From Ligustrum vulgare (lineage: Eukaryota > Streptophyta > Magnoliopsida > Lamiales > Oleaceae): 64,000 nt of DNA. The stretch is from assembly GCA_963555705.1 (NCBI GenBank), contig OY743190.1, positions 20,715,491 to 20,779,490 on the forward strand. Reading direction: 5' to 3'. Positions 41,837-53,579 of this stretch are shown here, one piece after another; the stretch's first letter is position 1; the number at the start of each line of letters is the position of its first letter. The notes under the pieces are model-generated. The model had not been told where the DNA came from, made no database searches, and was given only the letters and a program-made list of their open reading frames with translations. Position numbers and translations under genes: made by a program.

Positions 41837-44043
41837 TGTAGCGACCGGGAATTTTCATTTCTTTTTAAATAAAATGTTTTAAAACTTTAAATGCGCGTCG
41901 CTATGACTTTTCCAATTTAATTTAAAAGAGTAGTCGTCTAGCCAAATTATGAATGAAATTAAATTAATTTTCCTAGTATTTAAATTTCTGAATTTTATTC
42001 AAAATATTCCAATGTCACCATTTTAAATCTTAATTCAAATTTTAATGATTTTAAAGTCCAAATTAATTTATTTCGACATTTTGATCTTTGTCCGATTTAA
42101 ATTCTTTTAATTCCCAAATTTAGTTTTTAGCACAATCCCAATTGGTAAAAATCCATTTCCCCCACGTTTCCAATAATTCCACCTCCCCACACGTTAATTC
42201 CATTTCACACCCCAGATTCTCTCCCTCATACTTCCTAAAATGACATTTACAATCCTGTAATTCCAGCAATCCATCCTCAAATCTGCATCTATCCTAATCT
42301 TCCTCTTGCAGCCCCTCAATCCAGCATTTCAACTGATCATCATTCCTATAATTCTCCTCAATCAGCAGATTCCCTCAACCTACCAAATTCAGCAAAGCAG
42401 CTAAGATAACATACCCCATTTTCATTCCACACGAGCTCGTCCAAGCCAGACGACATTTCTGGTAATTTTTTTTTTACTGCATTGCACCTCACAGCCATCA
42501 CCAATTCTCTGCAAGACCCGTGTCACAAACGAAACCACCATCACGACCACAAACCGCCACCTCCTTTCCACCCAGTTGAACCAGAACCTGCAGAACCTCT
42601 TCCACCTTCATTGCCAGCTGAACCCAACAAACACCACCACTGCCAAACCAACCCAATCGAATCACCATTCACCATCATACAACTAGTAACCCACCGCCGG
42701 TAATTCAAATTCACAACGCCACCACCACCCCAACTCGAAACCGTCCCTGCCCAACTTTCAAATCCAAGCTAAATCCCCAAAATCAAACCCAAAACTGAAT
42801 TAAAAACATTACCCATAACTTACCTCAACATTTACCGGAGTCCCGTTTCCAGAGAGCCACAAAAAACCAAACTCCACAGCCTCGTTTTAGTCTCGGTTTT
42901 CGCACATCAAACCACCCAAAAAACCTTTCCCTTCACACGCCCACACCGCTGCCACGGCACGGCGGCCCCAGCACCGGAACGGAGAGGAGCAGCCCCCTTC
43001 CTCGCCTTCATCGCCTCTCTCGCAGCCTCTCTACTCTCCCTCTCTTTCGGTCCTGATATTTGAGAGAGAAATGAGATGTTTTTAGTTTTATTTTATTTAG
43101 TTCAAGTTTCGCAAATTGCCCTTTTAGCCCCCAACCCTTTTTGAAAGCTTTTAATTCAACCCCTGTATGTTTAAAATGCTTAATGAAGCCCTACATTTTA
43201 AAAGGTTACTGGTCAGCCCTAAGTTTTAAAAATAACTACTTCAGTCCTAGACCTTTCAATTTCTTTAATTTTCAATTTAACCCTAAGATTTTATTTTATC
43301 ACTTAAGACTTTAAATTTCTAAAATTCTAATTTAAATTAATTTACTTTTGGCTAAACGAAGCAGTTGGTGATTTGAGAAGCTGACGTACTATTCCCGCTC
43401 CGATTTTTTTGAGAACTCGTAAAGTTAAAGGTAGACTTGCCCCCCACTAATTGATTTAGACTATAATTGCACGTGATTATGTGGATTTGTATGATTTTAT
43501 ATGCTTAATTGCATGAGAAAAGAAAAGAATGTCTCGTATGAGATAAATCTGAGAATTTATGTTATGCACGTCATAACTTATCTGCTAGTATGAGACAAGA
43601 AAAGAATGTGTTTATTTGCACTCATTTTATGATGCTTATAGATAAGAAAAGAACTTCACTACATTATTTGCACAATTACTTGTCCAATTATCTTATAGAT
43701 TAATTATTGGAGTTGAGTCTACTGAGTATTTCATTTTGAAATGTTCACCCCGTTGTTTTAACAATTTTGCAGATTTCGGTGACGGTGGCGAGTGATGGGC
43801 AATGGCGACAAATATAAATTTGATATTATTTGTGAAAGTCGTGAATTTAGAAAGAATCATTTCATTTTATCAAGAATTTTCATATTTAATAAATTTGTAC
43901 GAATTATTTTATTTAATCTGAATTGTCGCTAAACTTATATCCAATAAATGTAATATTTAATATTTAGTCATTTTCCGCAATAAAGTTTATTCAAAATTTA
44001 GAAAAGTGACGTTCTCGCGTTTCTCGGAACTCGGGGCGTTACA
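41837..44043 (+). mobile_element. Solo LTR E (2.2-kb chromovirus LTR)
   Basis: 2,207 bp from TGTAGCGACCGGGAATTTTC to GGAACTCGGGGCGTTACA with perfect GTACC flanks and no interior: a recombined solo LTR. It is the same family as the remains at 1-4072 (shared start at 982, shared last 600 bp with 3465-4072). It holds pyrimidine-rich sequence (42130-43030) that yields spurious frames. It is inserted in the 5' LTR of chromovirus B. Confidence 0.9.
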
Positions 44044-45814
44044 GTACCTTCGTGTAAAAAAAATGGCAAATCCTATTCTCTTTTTGTTACAAGCATTGAT
44101 GATTAAAAATTCATTTTACATAGAAAACCACTTCATTTTTCAATGAGGTTTTAACTTTATATAAAAGACTCACTAACGTATAACATATCCAAAAATCGGC
44201 TTCAGTTGACGAGATGCGTAGTACTAAAATAATTTTCAAAACACCGTTTCGACTCCAGTTGAAAACTAAACTGTGCATCTATACTTAAAGTGACATAACA
44301 ATTCCTACAGACCTTGGAATGTCTTGATTCCAAGTTTATATGATAGATAACTCATTAAGTTATCAAACCCAATTGGTTTCACCCAAAAATACCAAGTAAT
44401 GAATAAGATATGAAGTTTTAAAACAAAGGACAGAAGTTGGGAGTTCATAAAGAACAATGTGACATACACCTCTTTTTAAAAATTCATGCAGACCTCTATA
44501 AAACTCCGAATTAAGTGATTTTTACGCACATAGAAATATAATTCAGTGTCGACTGTTACCATTCTTTGAAATTTCATTCCGATGTGTGTGCTATGAACAG
44601 TAACGTCCCGAAGTTGGCTAGACAGATTTGTTTCGACACTGTTTTTCTTTTCTTTTACCCCTAATTTCAATCCTTAACTTGCAAAACTTTTCAAATAGTA
44701 TATGTGTCTTCCACATAACAATTAAAATTTTATTATCATGTCATGGAAACCAAACTTAATGCATAACAATAAAAAAATCCAAATACGGTTTATTAGTCTT
44801 ATTGTCCTTGAAGAAGAACTCCACCACTTGACACCATCTCGCATTTCCATCGTTCAATCCGCAATCCAAGACCTCATGCCACAAATTCAACCTGTAGAAG
44901 GGAGTTAACCCATGAGTTGAAACTCAATAGATGTCGTAGGTGCATTCCATTATCAAATTTAGAAAAACTCAACTATAGTTCACACCATTCCATGTCATAG
45001 AACGTCGCTATACAAATACGATCACCTTACTTGCTTGAACTTTAAGCTTCCTAGAGATGAGATTTTTTCGTGGATTTGTGATATTTGAAGCCAAGGAACT
45101 TGCACACTACCTTAGAAGACTCCTTTTATAGTAGAAGGAATGTGAATGGGTGAAAGAAGTTGAAACCACCATTTCTAACCCTTGAATAGACGAAACGGGT
45201 CTCATTTATGTGATAATTATAAATGTTGTAGTGGGGTGTTTTAAGTGGAGGTTTATGGAGTGTTTAAAAAATGATTAAATGGAGTAAATGTATTAATCAT
45301 TTCTTCCATTTCATCTTCATTGCAAGTTTTGGTTTCATTCTTGCAGTGAACTTGTGTATATTATGTATATATGTATCTATATATTTCATGCAGGAAGAGA
45401 TTGTGAAAAAATGGGTTTAAAATCAAAGTATTTTGCACCTTTATCCCAAACTTTACAATATACATAATAAAGTATATACAAGATTAATGAACTTTATAAG
45501 TCTCCCCATTTTTGGTTATACTTTTGAAAGATGAAATTGTATCCTTCTATAAAATAAATTGTGCAACATAGTCCCTTAGACTTTAAAAAAATATATATAA
45601 ATTCTTTTGTTTTATAGAATTTATCATTTGAAACAAATATTACTCAAATCATATATATTTTAAAATAATTTAATAAACCATATGATAAACTTGTTTGGAC
45701 TAGCTTTGGATTTTATTTATCTTATGTGGACCAAACATAATATTTGTCTATGGGCTACGCTCACGATAGTAAGTCGTATAAAAAAAATATGATAAAATTT
45801 TTCAGGTTTCTACA
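44044..45814 (-). repeat. Chromovirus B 5' LTR, inner part
   Basis: Resumes with the second GTACC copy and runs to GGTTTCTACA at 45814. Its last ~800 bp closely match 33472-34289. No gene is seen in it. Confidence 0.85.
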
Positions 45815-46153
45815 AGAATACATCAATAACAACACTTTCTTCCCCAAAATATACCAAGATAAATGGCACCTTTTTCACTCCAAAGTTGTCTGCGTGCATG
45901 TATTATTTTCGCCAGAAAAATGAGAGAAACAGTGGCTTCTGCGTAAAAATGTTCCCAGCCTCTGTAAAAAAAAAAAAAAAAATTGTTCACCCAGCAAGTG
46001 CACTGCCTTTTTGGTCTCCAATTTAATTAGGTTAGGCATTGTCTTATTTCTAATTGCACCACTTGGTCCTCTACCTTTCAAATTAATATTGGAAATGGGC
46101 TGGACATTTAATATTTAAATTAAGATGGGCTCAAAATGCTTTTAAACCCAACA
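45815..46153 (-). repeat. Copia A 3' LTR, inner part
   Basis: Begins with the second AGAAT copy and continues ACATCAATAACAACACTTTC, matching the intact LTR at about 54553 onward, to CCCAACA at 46153. Confidence 0.9.
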
Positions 46154-46833
46154 ATCTCTCCCTCCAGCCCATGACGGAGGTACACACAAGACTCCAGTCA
46201 CTTGGAATCCATTCCGGCCTGCTTGGCACAAAACTCAAGCTTCTGCTTAGTAACAACCTTGGTCAACATATCAGCAATATTCTTATCAGTGTGAATCTTT
46301 TCCAACTGCATTAACTTCTCGTCAACCACTCCATGGATCCAATGATACCTTACATTAATGTGTTTAGTACGAGAATGGAAAGTAGAGTTCTTACTTAGCT
46401 CAAGAGCACTCTGACTATCACAATAAATGACGTACTCACCTTGCTTCACATTGAGCTCCTCAAGAAAAAATTTCATCCATATCAACTCTTTACCTGCTTC
46501 GGTAACTGCAATATACTCAACCTCGGTTGTAGACAAAGCTACACATTTTTACAATCTTGCCTGCCAAGAAACGGCTCCCCCTGCAAAAGGTAACAAGTAA
46601 CCAAACGTAGACTTTCTGTTGTCAAGATCTCTTGTCATATCTGCATTTGTATATGCTATCAAAGCTAGCTGAGCTCCCTCGAAACCCAAATACAAAGTAG
46701 AAGTTCCCCTGAGGTACCGCATAATCAATTTTACTGCTTCCCAATGATCTTTGCCAGGATTAGAAAGAAATATGCTTACCTCATCAACTGGATGTGCAAT
46801 ATCTGTACGAGTACATACCATAGCATACATCAA
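46154..46833 (-). pseudogene. Copia A RNase H and polypurine tract
   Basis: Minus-strand frame 46833-46549 reads MMYAMVCTRTDIAHPVDEVS and PGKDHWEAVKLIMRYLRGTS; 46536-46198 reads STTEVEYIAVTEAGKELIWM, YVIYCDSQSALELSKNS and TDKNIADMLTK. These are the copia RNase H blocks with EAE/CDSQSA catalytic positions. A frameshift near 46540 separates the halves. A purine tract at 46154-46165 joins the LTR. Confidence 0.85.
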
Positions 46834-46849
46834 ACTACCAACTGCTGAA

Positions 46850-47775
46850 GAATAGGTACTGCTGCTATCTTCTTCTTCTCTTCACTCGTTGAAGGACAAG
46901 ATCTTTTGGTAAGTCTAAAATGACCCCCAAGAGATGAGCTAACTGATTTAGCTCCTTTCATACTGAACCTTTAAGAACATGTTGAATATATTTTTCTTGT
47001 AATAACCACAACTTCTTAGATTTTCTATCTCGAACTATCTCCATGCCCAATATCTATTTAGTCGGCCCCAAATCTTTCATATCAAATGAAGTATGTAAGG
47101 CTTCTTTAAATTTCTTGATCAACCCCACATCTTGGCCAACTATGAGTATATAATCAACATAAAGCAGTAAAATGATAAAATTGTCACCTGAAAAAGATCT
47201 GATATAAACAAAAGAATCTGCAATCATCCTTGTGTATCCCTAACTTGCCATAAAAGAATCAAACATTTTATACCACTATCTTGGTGCTTGCTTAAGCCCA
47301 TACAAACTCTTCTTCAATTTGCAAACAAGGTGTTCTTTCCCCTTTTGTTTAAAACCTTCAGGTTGAAACATATAAATCTCTTCCTCCAAGTCACCATGTG
47401 GGAAGGCAGTCTTCACATCAAGTTACTCCATTTCTAGGTGTCGACTGGTTGCTAACCCCAAAACAACTCTGATGGATGTCATTTTCACAACATGAGAGAA
47501 AATATCATCAAAATCAACACCATATTTCTGCCTAAAGCCTTTAACAACCAAACGAGCCTTGTACTTCATCAAATCACCATTTCCATCCCGTTTGATTTTA
47601 AACACCCATTTATTTCTCAATGCTTTTCTTCCCTTTGGAAGATTCACCAAGTCATAAGTATCATTCTTCCTCAAAGAATTTATCTCTTCTGTCATTGCTT
47701 TCATCCACTGAATCTTATCTCTGTCAGCTTGTGCCTCAGAAAAACTTTCTGGCTCCCCATTAGTAGTAAGCAAAA
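46850..47775 (-). pseudogene. Copia A reverse transcriptase (3' of element F)
   Basis: Minus-strand frame to 47423: FSEAQADRDKIQWMKAMTEE, YDLVNLPKGRKALRNKWVFK, YKARLVVKGFRQKYGVDFDD, TSIRVVLGLA. The YVDD segment near 47150 (minus-strand LLYVDYILI, changed at the second Asp) and the rest are in other frames. The RT is cut at its N-terminal side by element F, whose insertion falls between SNYIL and TTNGEPESF. Confidence 0.8.
47771..47775 (+). repeat. Element F TSD, left (CAAAA)
   Basis: CAAAA before TGATGTGATCCGG; repeated at 50688-50692. Confidence 0.85.
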
Positions 47776-48650
47776 TGATGTGATCCGGAAAAGGCGTCAA
47801 AAATGAGAAATCAAGATACGGGCAATTCAACAATATTCTACATAGGAAAATTAACAAGTTTCATGTTGGGCTCGAGTCGAGATTCAAATCACGTCAAAGG
47901 AGCAGAAATCAAGGCAGAAAAGCTTTTACGGCCGTAACTTCCATAATTACGGCCGTAACATTATCAGTGCACAATTTGCCAGAACAGCGTTTACGGTCGT
48001 AACTTTGGCTCTCACGGTCGTAACATGGAATTTCATGGCCGTAAATAATATTTAGATATTTTGATCAGAGAAGGACTTACGGCCGTAAGTCCGACTTTTA
48101 AGGCCGTAAGCGGCGCGAATCAGATTTTCGGGATTTTTAATATTTCAATTGATTTGTATTTCCTTTATTGATTTTTAATTCTTTTTCCAATTTTGGTAAT
48201 TTTGGTTATTTTGGTTATTTTAGTTATTTTAGCTATTTTAGCATAATTATAATTCTATTCAGAGTCAATTAGCGACTAGGGTTTATTTTGCATATTTATA
48301 TGCTTTTCCATTCAATGTAAAAACAGAATAGATTTTGATGAATGAAAAATATATTGAGTATTTTTTCAACATTGTTTTGGAATTGAACAAACTCCGAACT
48401 TATCAAATATTGTGGGATATTTGTGACGTTCAACAAATCGAACTTATCGAAGGCGTGGGCATCCTTTGTGGTGTTCAAACCATTACGGTTCCTATTTCCT
48501 CATCGTAACGGGTCTTGGGTTTAATATACTCATGATTCTTACGTCGTGAGGCTCGGGTTGTAGTGTACTCGTCCGTTCCAACCTGAATTCGAAACTTTCC
48601 AAGCGTTATTCCGCGAGTTACGACACGGACCCCCTCCCGGGTTCGCATCA
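47776..48650 (+). repeat. Element F 5' LTR with ACGGCCGT palindrome array
   Basis: 875 bp, TGATGTGATCCGG to GGGTTCGCATCA. Bases 47930-48110 hold seven copies of a TTACGGCCGTAA-type palindrome, several exact, others with one change (ACGGTCGT, ATGGCCGT, AAGGCCGT). The outer ends form a short inverted repeat (TGATGTGA / TTCGCATCA). Confidence 0.85.
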
Positions 48651-48939
48651 TATGGTATCAAAGCTGGACTATGGATTTAGGTTTTGTTTTTCTATTCTAT
48701 CCAGTTTGATTTTGTGTTTTTATCATAGAGTCTACACAAAATCATCCATATCTTGTTCTTCGTGTCAGTAAAAAATTTTCGTTATTATCAGCATACAAAA
48801 ATCCATCAAAAATTCAATCTTGTTTATTTTATTCGATTCTTATCCAAATCCTGTCTCATTTGTTTTGTTGCGTTCGTGTCGAATTTTTGAATTTTATTTT
48901 AAAAAAAATTATTTTTTTTAATTCCAAAAATTCATCATA

Positions 48940-49590
48940 AAAGAAGCGAAGTTAAAAAAGAGGGAGAGTGAAAGGGAGGCTGAAGCTAAATTACAATAGG
49001 GTGAAAGTAAGATTGGAGGGGATTTAAATTTAGAGTGTCAGGATATGAATGTTGAAAAGAAGGAGGGAGACTTGAAACATGAATTAGAAGTAGTTGAAGA
49101 GACCTCGAATTTTGTGGTAGGAGATGAAAAAGTGGAGTTAGGTGATCAAACTACAATATTTGATGAGGAAAAATTGGAAGTTGGGCATGAATAATTAGAA
49201 GAGGTGGTAGAGTCCAAAAATTTGGAAGAGGTGGTTGAATGTGAACAATTGGAAGAAGTGTTTGAGAAAAAAGAAGAGAATGAGCAAGAAAGTATATTGA
49301 CTTTTGGAGGCGACGAGAAGAGCCTCGTGGTGGGACAAAAAGTTGTGGAGGTTTCGTATCATGAGTACAAGGATCCATACCTTGTGCATGGAGACGCTAA
49401 CATTTCCCTCCCCATTTTTTTAAAATCTTTCTTGCAGGTTTATTGTGCATGGAAGTCTGATTTACATCAACCTTGGTCAATTTCACTCGTGTTTCAATAC
49501 CTTCTTGTCTACAAATTGGAGGAGCATCATTTTTTGAATGCATGTCAGGGAACCGACAATTTTCCGTTTGATCCAGGAGGTACAGTTTGA
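48940..49590 (+). pseudogene. Element F Glu/Lys-rich ORF
   Basis: One frame from about 48940 to 49590 with two stops (TAG near 48996, TAA near 49192). Both are one base from Gln codons and the frame continues after each. Composition is highly charged: KKRESEREAEAK early, then LEEVVECEQLEEVFEKKEEN, a coiled-coil-like part, then a hydrophobic and aromatic part (VYCAWKSDLHQPWSISLVFQ) ending DNFPFDPGG. There is no zinc knuckle or protease motif. I do not recognise it. It could be a diverged structural protein or a degenerate captured gene. Confidence 0.5.
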
Positions 49591-49830
49591 TTTTTCAAGA
49601 ACAACACCATGATTCGGGGCGAATCATCCTAAAGAATGAGGGAATGGTACGAATCAGGGTGGGCTTGACGGGAAAATCTATAATTCAAGCCAATACAAGA
49701 AGTCAAGCAGGTTCGGAGAACGTCAAAGATCAAACATTGCTTGTACGAAAGAAGGTTCGAGGCTAAACCAAGTTAGCAAGGCAAGAACAGCTTGATGATT
49801 CGGGATGAATCATCTTAAAGGAAGAGGGGA

Positions 49831-50687
49831 TGATGTGATCCGGAAAAGGCGTCAAAAATGAGAAATCAAGATACGGGCAATTTAACAATATTCTATATAG
49901 GAAAATGAACAAGTTTCTTGTTGGGCTTGAGTCGAGATTCAAATCACGTCAAAGGATAAGAAATCAAGGCAGAAAGGCTTTTACGGTCGTAACTTCCATA
50001 ATTACGGCCGTAACATTATCAGTGCACAATTTTCCAGAACAGCGTTTACGACCGTAACTTTGGTTCTCACGGCCGTAACATCAATCTTCACGGCCGTAAC
50101 TAATATTGAGACATTTTGATTAGAGAAGGACTTACGGCCGTAAGTCCGACTTTTACGGCTGTAAGTGGCGCGAATCAGATTTTCGGGATTTTTAATATTT
50201 CAGTTGATTTGTATTTCCTTTATTGGTTTTTAATTCTTTTTCCAATTTTGGTAATTTTGGTTATTTTAGTTATTTTAGCATAATTAGAATTCTATTCAGA
50301 GTCAGTTAGCGACCGGGGTTTATTTTGCCTATTTATATGCTTTTCCATTCAATGTAAAAACGGAATAGATTTCGATGAATGAAAAATATATTGAGTGTTT
50401 TCTCAACATTGTTCTGGAATTGAACAAACTTCGAACTTATCAAATATTGTGGGATATTTGTGGCATTCAACAAATCGAACTTATCGAAGGCGTGGGCATC
50501 CTTTGTGGCGTTCAAACCATTACGGTTCCTATTTTCGCATCGTAACGGGTCTTGGGTTTAATATACCCATGGTTCTTACGTCGTGAGGCTCGGGTTGTAG
50601 TGTACTCATATGTTCCAACCTGAATTCGGAACTTTCCAAGTTTTATTTCGCGAGTTACGACTCGGACCCCCTCCCAGGTTCGCATCA
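49831..50687 (+). repeat. Element F 3' LTR
   Basis: 857 bp, same termini as the 5' LTR. The seven-fold palindrome array is kept (49980-50170), with base changes at different copies than in the 5' LTR. Several substitutions and a short length change separate the LTRs, so F is clearly older than copia H. Confidence 0.85.
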
Positions 50688-51956
50688 CAAAATATAGTTA
50701 GAAGTAGGATACCTCGTAGATGACCTATGATCTCTGGTAGATCTCCTTACATGTGCTTCTTCATCTTCTTCTGTGTCAGGTATCTGCTCCACCTCATTAG
50801 CATTCTCATCAGTCGGTATATCATCATGAGCAATGTCATCAACATTCTCATTAGTAGGAGCTAAATTCTCTTCAACAATATGTTGTGATGTTGAAGTTCT
50901 AGTAAATGTGAGATTAGGAACAATTGCAGTCGCTCTAGGCTGCTCCAATTTATCCAAATCTTCAATGATTTGGTCTTCATGAAAGACCACATATATGCTT
51001 CCCACAATCTTCTTTTTCTTTGGATCCCAAAATTTGTACCCAAACTGTTCATCACCATAACTGAGAAATATACAAGTAGTAGCTCTGTCATAAAGCTTCG
51101 ATCTATGTTCCTTAGACACGTGCACAAAAGACTTGTACCCAAACACCTTCAGATGAGAGTGGGAAACATCTTTACATGTCCAAACTCTTTCTAGAATATC
51201 AAAGTCCAAAGGAATAGATGGAGATCTATGATCAAATTGCAAGCAGTCTGAACTGCTTCAGCTTAAAACATTTTGGGTAGCTTGGCTGTCTTCAACATGC
51301 ATCTGACTCTGTCAAGAATGGTATGGTTAATTCTTTCTGCCACAACATTATGTTGAGGAGTACCTGCTTCTATAAACTCATGTTGAATCCTAAATTTTGA
51401 GCAATAATCCCTGAATTCATGTGAAGTGCATTCACTACCATCATCAGTTCTGAGACATTTCAAGGACTGCCGTGTTTCTCGTTCTACTATGGCATGAAAC
51501 TGTTTAAAAATCTGAAATACCCGATCTTTAAATTTCAACATATAAACCCAAAGCTTCCTAGAAGCATCATCAACAAAAGTGAGGAAATACTTATTTCCAC
51601 CCAAAGAAGCTACATCACTAGGAGAGCACACATCAAAACGAACAAGTTCCAAAATATCATGTTTTCTTTTAAAAGAACAATTAAAAGAAACTCTGTGTTG
51701 TTTACCATATAAACAATGATTACATTGCTTTAGAGACATACATTTGGCTAAGAGAATAGATGTCTTCTTGGCCATAACCTGCAAACCTTTTTCACTCATG
51801 TGACCAAGCTTCTTGTGCTAAAAATTAGGAGAAGTATTTTCAACTACATTCATCTTGTTTTTACGCTTTTGCATAAGTCTTATAGAGCGTGCAACAAGAT
51901 TTTCCTTTGACGACAATCAAAGTACCATTTGACAAATTTCAATTCAAATCACCGAA
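50688..51956 (-). pseudogene. Copia A integrase
   Basis: Minus-strand frames 51799-51263 and 51242-50685. The pre-integrase finger ends CNHCLYGKQHRVSF. The core gives VRFDVCSPSDVASLGGNKYF, FLTFVDDASRKLWVY, LRTDDGSECTSHEFRDYCSK and GTPQHNVVAERINHTI, with the catalytic acids in place but N-V-V for the usual N-G-V. Downstream are HLKVFGYKSFVHVSKEHRSK and a linker ending RYPTSNYIL, next to element F. A stop at 51260-51262 splits core and linker. Confidence 0.85.
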
Positions 51957-52920
51957 TCTATCTATCTATCTATATCTATCTATATATATAATAATAGGAT
52001 AACCGTTACTATTTTTACGCACACATTTTCCCTCCTAAAATCCTTTCTAAGTCATGATTTTTTTTCCAAAAAAAAAAAAGTATTAATTGTAATTAATAAA
52101 AGTTAGTAATAAATGTTGGTATTAAATAAAAGTTCGTATTAAATGAAAGTTAATAATAAATGTGGGTCATTAATTAATATGTGTGTGTGTGTGTGTTGAA
52201 GTTTTTATAAAATATATGTAATCAATATATTAAAAATTAAACTTAATAAAAAAATCAAAATACATTAAAAAACAATTTGGTGATGAATAATAATAAAATT
52301 AAAACAAATTTAATATAAAAAATTTATTTAAGCGCCAAATTTTAAGACGCATGGGTATATTTTTCTCATTTTGATTAGTGTTGTCTTTTTTAAAATTTTA
52401 AATTCGATAATATTTTGTAATTAAATATTATTTGTATTATATTTTTTATTTGATATGATTGTATAATCAACATATTTTCATAAATTCCAAAAAAAAAATG
52501 TCTTGAACACCGTGCAAGACATTATTATTTCTTTAATATATGTATGTGTGTGTGCATAAACGTGCGTACGTACGTGTTGAAGTATTTATAAAATATATGA
52601 AATCAATACATTAAAAATTAAACTTAATCAAAAATTAAAATACATTAAAAAGAAAATTGGTGATGAATATTTAAAAAATTAAAACAAAATTAATACAAAA
52701 AATTTAATTAAGCACCAAATTTTAAGACACGTGTGTATTTTTTTTCTTATTTTGATTAGTGTTGTCATTTTTAAAATTTCAAATTCGATAATATATTTAA
52801 TAAAATATTATTTGTAGTATATTTTTTATTTAATAGATTGTATAATCAACATATTTTTATGAATTCTAATCATTATCATTAATAGAAATCCCGTGCACGA
52901 AAGCGTGTGATATTGGCTTG
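51957..52920 (+). mobile_element. Helitron-like element G in copia A
   Basis: A 964-bp AT-rich insertion that interrupts copia A between LDRQGYYN (52921) and FGDLN (51956). It begins TCTATCTATCTATCTATATC, shares GGATAACCGTTA and TTTTTACGCA with 8950 and 8326, and ends with a small hairpin CACGAAAGCGTG ten bases before GGCTTG. TC start, 3' hairpin and lack of inverted repeats or TSD fit a Helitron, but the end is not the canonical CTRR. Two direct ~400-bp repeats fill it (about 52150-52540 and 52545-52905). Confidence 0.5.
52150..52905 (+). repeat. Tandem ~400-bp repeat inside element G
   Basis: Both units carry GTGTTGAAG, then TTATAAAATATATG, AATCAATA, TTAAAAATTAAACTTAAT, TTGGTGATGAATA, AGC(G/A)CCAAATTTTAAGAC and TTTTGATTAGTGTTGTC, and end near an (A/C)CCGTGCA motif. 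The second ends in the terminal hairpin, so the first may be a second, internal 3' end. Confidence 0.75.
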
Positions 52921-53579
52921 TTATAATAACCCTGTCTGTCGAGAGCCATAACTGAAATTAGATTGAGACGCATATCAGCAATATGCCTTACATCATTCAG
53001 TGTTGAGGAGTAGCCAAGTTCTGTTTGCAAGTAAATATCACCAATCCCAACAATTTTAGATTGGCTAGTATTTCCCATCTTTGAAATACCAAAATCACCA
53101 GCTGTGTAATTTGTAAATAAGTCCATGTTCGAACAAACATGGTAGGAAACACCACTATCAACAATCAACTCAGTACTAGTATCACCCACGTGTAGGCAAT
53201 GACCATCTACACAAGAAAGTACTTCATCACTGGTAGAAACAATAGCTGTAGTGTTCTTTTCATCTTCATTCTTCTGATTGCTACCTTCCCTTTGCTCTCT
53301 CAACCAAATCCGATAATTTCTTTTAATGTAGTCCACATTACCATAATGATAACAAGCTGACTTTTTCTCTTTTGATTTTGACCGACCTCTTGACTCGCTG
53401 TTACCTTTCTGCCATCTATTATGATTTCTCCATCTATCCTCTACAACAAGAGCATGTGCATGATTAGACCCTACATGTACACTTGAGGACTTTCTTCTTG
53501 ATTCCTCATTCTGCATACTATCTTTCACAGACTTCATAGTTAGAACGACATTGGGAGCAGAATTACTGATAGTAGTCAA
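52921..53579 (-). pseudogene. Copia A zinc knuckle and protease
   Basis: Minus-strand frame from 53579: SRGRSKSKEKKSACYHYGNV and DYIKRNYRIW, a CCHC knuckle with only the first Cys and His left (CYHYG...IKRNY). The protease follows: TELIVDSGVSYHVCSNMDLF, with DSGVS at the D-S-G-A-S active site, and DVRHIADMRLNLISVMALDR. The last 18 codons of the frame (KPISHAF onward) come from element G and are not copia. Confidence 0.8.

Larger units (their letters stand above)
22240..45814 (-). mobile_element. Ty3/gypsy chromovirus B (Tekay-like), nested in copia A
   Basis: A minus-strand element with termini TGTAACGCCCCAAACC (plus-strand left of each LTR) and GGTTTCTACA, a perfect AGAAT TSD, and a primer-binding site at 41419-41430. 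The left LTR is 22240-22313 plus 33247-34289. The right LTR is 41434-41836 plus 44044-45814. The interior 34290-41433 holds gag, protease, RT, RNase H, integrase and a chromodomain-like end (right to left), the order that defines chromoviruses. It is interrupted by C, D and E and carries stops and frameshifts. Confidence 0.85.
47776..50687 (+). mobile_element. Non-autonomous LTR element F (LARD-like)
   Basis: A 2.9-kb plus-strand element: LTR 47776-48650, primer-binding site TGGTATCAAAGC (48653-48664, one mismatch to the initiator-Met complement), interior 48651-49830, purine tract GGAAGAGGGGA (49820-49830), LTR 49831-50687, TSD CAAAA. The interior has no gag, protease, RT or integrase motif, only an acidic frame. 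It is therefore mobilised in trans, like LARD-class elements though short for that class. It interrupts copia A RT. Confidence 0.85.

Noticed and set aside
42482..42703. 73-codon His/Pro-rich frame
   Set aside because: It lies in the pyrimidine-rich part of solo LTR E, which is non-coding.
47930..48110. CRISPR- or riboswitch-like palindrome array
   Set aside because: It is inside an LTR and repeated in the partner LTR. The repeats are 12-bp DNA palindromes without constant spacing.
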